Below, piece by piece: positions 15,569-22,318 of a DNA stretch of 22,318 nt (position 1 is the stretch's first letter; each line of letters opens with the position of its first letter). Origin of the DNA: Gordonia westfalica (lineage in GTDB: Bacteria; Actinomycetota; Actinomycetes; Mycobacteriales; Mycobacteriaceae); the NCBI RefSeq assembly GCF_900105725.1, contig NZ_FNLM01000032.1:1-22318 (forward strand), written 5' to 3'. The notes beneath the pieces are model-generated. The model was not told the origin of the DNA and did no database searches. It was given only the letters and a program-made list of their open reading frames with translations. Made by a program: the position numbers and the translations under genes.

Positions 15569-15927
15569 GACGACTTCACCACCTTCAGAGTTACGACGTA
15601 GCAACCGCCGCCCGTGAGAGACGGAATCCTGGTGTAGTCCTTGGGTTGGCCGACAACGTCATAGACAGTTCCGTCGATGACTTCCCTGTCACGTGGTGAC
15701 ACCGGACCGAAATCGGGGAGGACGATGATTCCCACGTCAACGGAGTCCCGGATGTGCCCCGGGAGATCTAGTTCATCGCTTTGTGGGTCGATGAACGTCA
15801 CGAACTTCCGCGGGTCCGGTTCGCCCCAGGACTCGACATCGTTGCCGTAGTCGTCGGCGCCGGTTCCGTTGAACGGCAGGTGTTCTACGTCGAAGACGGC
15901 GGGTATTCCCCTACGGTGCCTGGACAA
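15565..15927 (-). CDS. Head-tail stopper, right-arm copy (intact)
   Basis: 120 residues in one frame from a TTG at 15927 to 15565, showing that the left-arm split at GEPDPRKFV is a one-base loss. No RBS of good quality is visible before the TTG; it lies within the end of the adaptor gene, so translation is probably coupled. Confidence 0.78.
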   Translation of the reverse strand: MSRHRRGIPAVFDVEHLPFNGTGADDYGNDVESWGEPDPRKFVTFIDPQSDELDLPGHIRDSVDVGIIVLPDFGPVSPRDREVIDGTVYDVVGQPKDYTRIPSLTGGGCYVVTLKVVKSS

Positions 15928-16478
15928 TGACTTGCCCTCCCTGCCAGCGAAACGATGCCGCCAACTTCAGGTCCGACTCGGACATCTGCAAACCCGAGTT
16001 CGGCGCTCGGACCGACCATGCAGTGGTCTGCGAGATCGGACCTGCGGAGTCGGTCAGCGACCGGGCTCCGGCCATCACTTCCTCCGGCGTCACAAGAGCG
16101 CGGATCACCATTTCGGCGACCGCATTCTTCACACGCGGCGGCACTTCTCCGCCATGCGAGTATGTGACAGTGAGGAACCGTGAAGAATCACATCCGACGG
16201 TCAACCACATCCCATTTCGGGTGTAGTCCACAGAGTTTCCCGCGTCATCGGTCACAGACGTCACCCCTGTGACTGGCAACTGGTCCAGACGGACCCGCCC
16301 ACCATTCACCTTCAACCGCACCGTCGACTCGCCGGGGTGAACTGCTGTTGGGATGCGGCACGGAACTGGTCCGATGCCGCATCCAACAGTTGATACACCG
16401 ACGCGTGCTCAGGTTCGGTCAGGTCCCTTTGCGCCACGGCGATCACGTCGTCACGAACAGCAAGGGAGGAAGAGACAC
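15911..16478 (-). CDS. Head-tail adaptor, right-arm copy
   Basis: The 136 residues from 16321 are uninterrupted and equal to the left arm. The N-terminal helices between 16478 and 16330 are readable (DDVIAVAQRDLTEPEH) but out of frame with the rest in both arms, at the C/G-rich stretch near 16335, so the missing base is either systematic or the true start is at the GTG at 16321. The longer form is preferred because adaptors of this type have these helices. Confidence 0.72.
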
Positions 16479-16483
16479 CTGGA

Positions 16484-17298
16484 TCAGCTACCCGAAGTCA
16501 TTCCGAACTTGACGACGCCGTCCGGACGGACAACCTTGCCGCCGTACACGTGCAGGCCGCGCAGCCGGTCGGCGAAGCTGTTGTCGGCGCGCAGGCCTCC
16601 ACCTTATCGAGCTGCGACACGTAGGCCGCGGCCTCCGGGTGGAACGCCACGAAGCCGGGGTGGAGTTGTTGGCAGGTTGTTCGACGACAGCACACGGAAC
16701 CCGAGGAGGAGCCGATGGTGCCGTTGCGGAGGCCGTTGTTGTCGCCGGACACATCGAAGCTGGTGAGCTTCGAATCCGCGCCGAGGAGCAGACCTTCGAA
16801 GTCGGCGTTGCACACGAGAACTCGGCCGGAGCGGGGCGTTCTTCTTGTTCAGGGCCACACGAGCAGCCTTGACGAGGTCGAATGCCTTGTTCCCGGTGTC
16901 CGGAGCGGAGCCCGACAGGTTGGTGGCTCCGGCGGCGAGCATGGTGGCGATGAACTTGTCCGCGTCATCGACGAGCGCCTTTCCGGCGGCGTCGGTGTAC
17001 GGGCCAGGCTGCCCGCAGACTGGCGGCGTCGATGTCGTCGACCTTGAAGTCGAAGTTCTTCTCCTGGTCGATCAGGAGGTCGACGCCGGTGTCGGTGATG
17101 GCGTCAGCCGACGTGGTGCGGTTGTTGGCCTTGTAGTCCTTGATCGCGGGTGCGACGACACCGGGATGTGGACGGTGTTGCCCTTTGTCGCGACGCCTTC
17201 GTACTGGCGGTCGAGCAGAGCGGCGAACACCTTCTCGGCGTCCCACGCCTGGGTGATGTTCGCCGCCCACAGTTCGGAATGAAATGGGTGATGGCCAT
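16484..17298 (-). CDS. Major capsid protein, right-arm copy (frame broken)
   Basis: Poorer than the left copy. It has an extra C at codon 4 (17289-17287 region) so that the true N-terminus is lost, a G insertion near 17270, a lost C near 17005 and changes near 16830, 16710 and 16590. The middle (VCNADFEGLLLGADSKLTSF, then DVSGDNNGLRNGTIGS) is readable here in one piece and supplies the part scrambled in the left copy. Ends with the same TSGS and 15-base 3' end as the major tail gene. Confidence 0.85.
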
Positions 17299-17307
17299 GA
17301 TGGCTCC

Positions 17308-17876
17308 TTACTTTCGGATGCCTTGAGTTCGTCGAGCTGGCCTTTGGCGTCAGCGTCGCGAATCTGGCTGGGACATGTTCTTCAGGTCTGCCTGAGTGAG
17401 CTGCTGCACCTTGTTCGCCGGCGCCGCATCGGCATTGGCAACCACCGATGCCGGGCAGCGGGCGGTACGGTCTGCTTGGTCCGCGGAACGATTGCAGGCG
17501 GTCGAGATGGCGCGCATCTCCTCCTCGGTGTCACCGACGAGTAGATCCGCGGCACATCGGTGCCTTCCACGATCTTCTTGGCGAGGTTGTCGCGTTCCCG
17601 CTGCTTCGTGTTTGCAGCGAGGGCAGCTTCGGCCTTTTCGGCCCGCTCTGCCAGGTCTGCTCGTCGCGTTCCTTCTGCGCCAGCAGTTCGTCGTACTTGC
17701 GGCCTTGTCGGCGTTCGCCTTCCGGCCTTCTCGTTCTCGCGAGACAGCGACTTCCACTTGTCGCGTTCAGCGATGAGATCCTCCACACTGAGCGTGGCTC
17801 ACTGTCGGTGGTCTCAACCTCGGCGGTCGGTCGTCTTGCTGGTCAACCGTTTCGGCGGCAGCAGTTTCCTCGGCAT
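17308..17876 (-). CDS. Scaffolding protein, right-arm copy (frame broken)
   Basis: ATG at 17876. It is ten bases shorter than the left copy: single C or G losses near 17829, 17800, 17727, 17702, 17550 and 17495 break it into pieces (DLIAERDKWKSLSRENEK; AEKAEAALAANTKQRERD; ASVVANADAAPANKVQQLTQ). The gene is rich in CCG/GGC runs, which explains the density of breaks. Confidence 0.8.
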
Positions 17877-17949
17877 GTTGCTCCTGACGTTTCGTCGGAT
17901 GGTGCGCCGTTGCGGCGCTCAAAATCCCGCACTGGTGTGCGAGGAAGCT

Positions 17950-18706
17950 CTAGGCGGCTTTGAAGTTCTGGTCCCGCCATGTGAGGACGGGCCGATCTCT
18001 CCGTGGTCGCGGACCAGGAGAAGTTTCTGGTAGTCGTGGCGGCGCGATTGTCGGCGCCGGTAAGTTCCCGCACCTGCTTGTGTGTGTCCTCGAGTAGATC
18101 CGGATCGATCACCCGGTCGCCGTTCCAATCCGACTTCACGGAGCGACCGAACAGTCACATCCAGGGTGTATGGGCGACAGGTCACCAACGTGATAGCGCT
18201 GAGTAGAGGCGATGACACAGAGAGCACAGTTCTTGGGCCGTTCAGCACCCGCCGGTACGCCTTGACTCCAGCAGCCTGGAGGGACGCGTCGGCCTGCCGT
18301 ACCTTCGCCATCTGCATGTCCGTCGCCACCAGATGCATCAACCGTGTGGCCCGGCCGCGACTGCCGCATCCAGCGGTGCGGATTCGGAAAGGTCGGCCCA
18401 TACCTGCTCAAAAGGCCTCCGGTACAACAGTTCGGGTCCACCCACGGCCACGGGTAACCCCGTCTCGATCCACTGGAAGCGGAACTCCACCTGATACAGC
18501 ACGGGCAATATAACTGGACGTCAGATTCGCGACTTGAAGTTGTCCCGCCGTCACCATCGGCACCAGTCGGGCAATCAGCCTCTCTGCCTGAGCATCACGG
18601 AACGCGGGAAGCCCACCCCAGATTGCGTTGGCGTAGTTCATCACCCGCGCGCGGACGTCCGCAACGGCCTGTTGTAGCCGATCAGAAGGCGATCAGACTC
18701 GGGCAT
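17950..18706 (-). CDS. MuF-like minor capsid protein, right-arm copy (frame broken)
   Basis: ATG at 18706. Better than the left copy in the first half: MNYANAIWGGLPAFRDAQAE, RLIARLVPMVTAGQLQVANL and TSSYIARAVSGGVPLPVDRD are in one frame. The CALC and HPGCDC motifs are present (about 18230-18140). The break upstream of CALC is shared with the left arm. Ends at the TAG at 17950. Confidence 0.85.
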
Positions 18707-20032
18707 TCGCGTTGTCCACGAAACTCATCAGCTGCTCGTCAGCCAGATCTAAGCATCCTGCTCGATCTGCTCCGGCGAGTAGCCAAGAATGTTGCGGGCA
18801 ATCGACTTCCATGACTCCCCGCACCCTTCGCCTTCACCGCGGCGTCATACTTCTCCGACAGCGACACGTGATCCGCGGTTCCCACGACAAGGAGATCGTC
18901 TCCTCGGTCTCAAACCCTCGATACGCAAAGCTTTCGAGATGATCGCCGACAAGCCCGTATCAACCACGTCAAGTCGGTCACGCGCCTTCAGGATCAACGC
19001 TTCCTTCATCGCAGCAGAGCGGTAGCCGACTGATTCTGAGAACCGGAAGCAGCGCGGGAACGGGGTGCCGACATCTCCGACAGCTCCCGCAAGTCATCCT
19101 TCACACCCTCCAGAAGAGGCCTAATATCGGTGGCATCGGACTCCCACAACTCGATACCAGCAGGATGTCCACAACGCACCAGGCGCCGGCTCGAACACCG
19201 ACGCCCAATCGATGTCGTTGCCTTCGCGTCCTTCTGTGGCAGACCTCCCGTGAGGCGCGCTGACGCCACGCCTGCATCGCTGATGTCACACGACGCTCGA
19301 GGATTCCCGCGTTGATGCGGGTGATGGTGTCGAGATGGGGTTCGAACTCACCCATTCCGAGCGGGTTGTTCAACACCACCACCGGCGGCCCCTCGCCGGT
19401 GATGACGAACTCTGTCGCCGCATCCCACTGATCCGAACTGGCACGGTTGTTGCGGATGCGCCGCTCCACCACCTCGGCAGGGTTTACCCACACCGAACGG
19501 CTGAACAGCTGCCAGCCGATCTGACACCACACGATCGCAAAGTCTGTTTCCGCATCCGAGTCACGCCACCAACGGATCGCGGCGCGCGCCTTCCACGGCT
19601 GCAACGGTCAGTCGCCGCGTACATCATTTCCGGTGAGTCCGCCGTGATGACGGCGTGCCCATTGTCCCGACCCATGCAGTCATGTAGCTGGTGGCGTAAT
19701 TCAGCATGTGATGGGTGGCTTCCTTAGCGACCACACCTTTGATGCGGTTATCGCGCCAGATCCTTTGCGCCGCAGCCACCACATCACTGTCGGTGTTGGA
19801 GCCAACATCAATACCGTTGGGATCAGCCGCTCCGCCAAGGATGACGAGATCTTCGTCGCCAGGTTGACGCGCGACTGCCGCTGAAAACGCTGCCACGACG
19901 CCCGCACATTCTTACCCATCTCAGGAGCGGGCGTCGCCGTCAACGTAGCGACGCAGCAGACTGATTCGCGGCTGCGCAGCATCCAAACGGCTGTGAGGAC
20001 GGGAGCCATTCGGCCGGCGTCACCGGAATCAT
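18693..20032 (-). CDS. Portal protein, right-arm copy with the true start (frame broken)
   Basis: The only copy with the N-terminus: ATG at 20032, twelve bases after the large terminase stop, preceded by GAGAGGGTGG. Reads MIPVTPAEWLPV, then EMGKNVRASWQRFQRQSRVN, LATKIS and GVVAKEATHHMLN, DAETDFAIVWCQIGWQLFSR, SVWVNPAEVVERRIRNN, and on through EFVITGEGPPVVVLNNPLG, GIELWESDATDI and LLEGVKDDLRELSEMS. About 450 residues when repaired, normal for SPP1 gp6-like portals. Breaks are numerous near 19790-19900 and 19210-19270, and the 3' end is less readable than in the left arm. Confidence 0.87.
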
Positions 20033-20043
20033 GCACCACCCTC

Positions 20044-21685
20044 TCAGTAGATGCGACGTGGCATTCCGACCGGCCTTGGCGGTCGAGCCCTGACTTGCGT
20101 GCGTCCAGACAGGCTTTCCACGACAGCACCGACGCCATCGCGGCATCAAACTTGAGGTCAGCCCGACCATCTTGCTTCTGGAGGACATCCAAGGGTTTCC
20201 CTCGTCGTCCACGATCTTCAGTTCCTTGCGGCCCGCGTTTCCGAGTGCCTGACAAAGTCCTCGTGGCTGTGTTCGCCACCGAATGTGATCGACCCGAGTC
20301 GATGGCTTCCCGATACTCGCGCAGCGTGTACGCCATCGGCTTCACTCGGCGGTCCACCACTCCTCCACCCGGTCAGGCCATTTCGCAGCCCACGAGCCGA
20401 CCGTTTCGGTCCAGTGTGGGGGTCGGCGTACATCTTCCACACCGCATACCGGGTCATGGCGTCCTCGACGGCGGCGGTCACCTCAGCTTCGTTGACTTCC
20501 CAACCGTCGTCTTCTAGGTCGTCATCGTCGGGCGTTCCACAACCCCAGCAACTCCTGCAACCCGGTGTCGATGCTCGTCGCCACCAACGCGGTAGCGTCA
20601 CGGAACCGGGCGCCATCGAAACCGAGAGTGATGAACCCGCCCTTAGGGATGCGCTCCCCTGAGCGGCACAAACCCGGTTTGATCTTCTTCATGTCAAACG
20701 CCTGGTCGCCCTGACGTTTCCACCGGTTCAACCACACCCGCTCGAGATACGGCCATCGGCGCCAGGGCGATCCCACTTCGAAGCGATCTCGTCGAACTGG
20801 CCCGGACCGAACTCGCCGATCGGGCCGGTCGCCTCAGCGATCGCCCGAATCCGCTCGTCCTTATCCGACAGATCCGTTCGGGATCGTCATCCGTGCGATA
20901 CAGATAGAACAAGTCCGGACGCTGAATTTTGCCTTCAGCGATCTGCGTGGCCTCGATGTGAATCTCTTCAGCCACCGAACCCTGACCGGGTTGACCGGCA
21001 GTCCCACATACAACGACCACGGATCATCCAGCGGACGTTTCGGCAGGTTCGCATCCATCGTCTGGTGCGCCTTCAACTGCCGCGGCAAATACAGCCGGTG
21101 CGGCTCATCGAAACAGTTCATCGTCGTACGAGCGCCGTCACGAGACCCTGGGTTGTTCGACAATGCGACCGCTTTGCCGTCAGCACGACCGTGATCATTC
21201 AGCCGCACAATCCGATCCAACGTCGAATCGAACAGGTCCGCATCAGGCCTTCTTCGACGATGTACTTCAAAGCGCCGTAAGCAAGTTCCTCAACCTGCTC
21301 CACCGACACCGCCAACATCGGAATGTACGGCGAGTTCACCGGCCTACCCACCGGATTCCCCGAGGCATCCCACCGTCAAACCGGGTCGGCCCTCCGGATG
21401 AAGCTCACAGAACGCTAGGAGCGCCTGCTTCTCTGTCTTCGCCAACCCCTTGCGGACTGACAGTCCAACCCGTTTGAACCGACGACGTCCCTCCCAAGGA
21501 TGACCTTTCGGAACACCTCGAAAGCACGATGGATGAACGCCCGAAACTCCGGTCAATCTCGTACGGCTCCCCTGCAACGAACCCGGCCATAGATCGCACG
21601 ATCCTCGATCAGATCGCATATCTGCGGCCCCAGGGTTGGCCAGGGTTCCGGGTCTGGACCCGGAACGACCAGCAGCACGGGTCAC
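20044..21685 (-). CDS. Terminase large subunit (several frame breaks)
   Basis: Motor and nuclease that packages and cuts phage DNA at the portal. About 547 residues, a normal length. In order: LLVVPGPDPEPWPTLGPQIC at the start; a deviant Walker A in VGLSVRKGLAKTEKQALLAF; Walker B in TTMNCFDEPHRL (Asp-Glu); DDPWSLYVG; the nuclease Asp in GGFITLGFDGARFRDATALV; then TRYAVWKMYADP, FGGEHSHEDFVRH and a C-terminal DAAMASVLSWKACLDARKSG. Single copy here, so its frame breaks (near 21640, 21580, 21500, 21390, 21240, 20990, 20800, 20530, 20230, 20090) cannot be corrected from a partner. Start taken at the GTG at 21685 overlapping the small subunit stop as GTGTGA. Stop TGA at 20044-20046. Confidence 0.9.
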
Positions 21686-22287
21686 ACGGCGTAGAGACTC
21701 GAGCGCGGATCATCCTTCGGAGGATTCTTCCGCTGCGGCACCGACGTTTCCCGCCGGCGCTTGCCACGGTTCTCCACCTCGTCGACATGCTCAACCTCGG
21801 CCGCAGACGCATCAGCGCCAGCGGATTCAACCCGAGACGGTCAGACAACTGCCGCGCCTCCGCAGCAGCCTTCAGGTCGCCCTGCTCGGCACGAACCTTC
21901 CACCGCACATATTGCGCAACCTCACGATGCGTATGGGACTCTTCCCAGATCACCGCCTGAGGCGTCGACCACAGATCCGCCCACAACGCCTTCTCTGCAT
22001 CAGTGGCCTGCTCAATCTGCAACTGCAACTGGCCACCAGCAGTTCATTCTTGTTCAGATCGCGCCGCAGCCGCCCTTCGCGCGACCATCGTCCTCACCTC
22101 CAACTCCACCTGGAGTGACGCGACACGATCGCGAGCAACCTCGAGCATCGCCGACGCATTCACATCCGGAAGCAGAGGCCACTCAGGCGTAGCGCCCTCA
22201 CGCCCCTCAGACGGCAGAGACCGAAGTCCTTCTTCGGGTTGTTGCGGCGAGCACGCACAGACGGGTGCTTCGGAGCAGGTCCAGCAT
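21682..22287 (-). CDS. Terminase small subunit (several frame breaks)
   Basis: The DNA-recognition partner of the packaging motor. About 200 residues: GPAPKHPSVRARRNNPKKDF at the basic N-terminus, LPSEGREGATPEWPLLPDV, a helical MLEVARDRVASLQVELE, GRAKGRLRRDLNKNELLVA, then IEQATDAEKALWADLWSTPQ, HTHREVAQYVRWKVRAEQGD and LKAAAEARQLSDRLGLNPLA, ending RKNPPKDDPRSSLYAV. This is the actinophage small-terminase pattern (A-x-W-x-D-L-W-x-x-P-Q-A-x-x-W and A-E-A-R-Q-L-S-D-R-L-G-L-x-P). ATG at 22287 follows GGAGGT. Breaks lie near 22275, 22225, 22095, 22035 and 21835. Confidence 0.85.
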
Positions 22288-22293
22288 TGAACT

Positions 22294-22299
22294 ACCTCC
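22294..22299 (-). promoter_or_regulatory. RBS of the small terminase gene
   Basis: GGAGGT on the minus strand, six bases before the ATG at 22287; it fixes that start. The last 19 bases of the window beyond it show nothing else. Confidence 0.7.
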
Positions 22300-22318
22300 C
22301 ATTTCGGGATCGGAGGCC

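Larger units (their letters stand above)
9951..19926 (-). repeat. Right arm of the ~20 kb inverted repeat
   Basis: Reverse-complement copy of 1-9950. Differences are mostly one-base changes in runs of G or C. Beyond about 19926 the sequence continues collinearly into the portal start and the terminase genes, which have no left counterpart because the left arm ends at base 1. The boundary is the end of the window and not a biological one. Confidence 0.97.

Noticed and set aside
1..19926. Two tandem prophages in opposite orientation, or a recently duplicated phage module
   Set aside because: No integrase, attachment site or host gene separates the arms, and differences are homopolymer indels rather than substitutions.
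1..22318. CRISPR array, tRNA genes, insertion sequence or diversity-generating repeat
   Set aside because: No direct-repeat/spacer pattern, tRNA-like cloverleaf, transposase, or reverse transcriptase is visible on either strand.

Overview
This window is structural-module DNA of a high-GC, long-tailed phage or prophage that appears twice, head to head. Bases 1-9950 and 9951-about 19926 are reverse complements of each other with no spacer. The only single-copy DNA is about 19927-22318. The order small terminase, large terminase, portal, MuF, scaffold, coat, four connector or neck genes, major tail protein, frameshifted tail chaperone, tape measure is typical of siphoviruses. High GC, GTG/TTG starts, TANNNT -10 boxes and the protein styles suggest an actinobacterial host, probably Mycobacteriales (Rhodococcus, Gordonia or Mycobacterium-like). 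The species cannot be named from this.

Layout. In the left arm the phage operon reads rightward: 3' part of portal (1-1208), MuF (1196-1946), scaffold (2020-2598), coat (2608-3426), adaptor (3432-3999), stopper (3983-4344), gp10-like neck protein (4341-4597), tail terminator (4601-4981), major tail protein (5044-5637), chaperones G and G-T (5798-6607). Then come an antisense lipoprotein (6604-7077), an endonuclease VII-type HNH gene (7195-7902) and the first ~650 codons of the tape measure (7998-9950). At 9950/9951 the sequence turns back and the same genes run in reverse to about 19926. The right arm then continues into the portal start (20032), large terminase (21685-20044) and small terminase (22287-21682), both single copy. 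No stretch over 300 bases lacks a gene.

Interpretation. The arms differ mainly by single-base indels in G or C runs. The frame breaks are complementary: the chaperone G gene is broken in each arm but becomes one open frame when the longer homopolymer is taken from either arm. The fold lies in the middle of the tape-measure gene. This is best explained by a fold-back (inverted-duplicate) chimera in uncorrected long-read or amplified DNA, not by a natural palindromic genome. Most apparent pseudogenes here are therefore sequence errors in intact genes, and any ORF crossing 9950 is artificial.

Genuine biology under the artefact: the terminase, portal, MuF, scaffold and coat genes package DNA and build the head; the connectors join it to a tail made from major tail protein around the tape measure with help from G and the -1 frameshift product G-T. 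Between G-T and tape measure sits an accessory pair: a lipoprotein on the opposite strand, with a probable leaderless promoter and a stop codon overlapping that of G-T at CTAG, and an HNH gene with its own -10 box, structured leader and terminator. Two sets of inverted repeats around the major tail gene are the other regulatory candidates.
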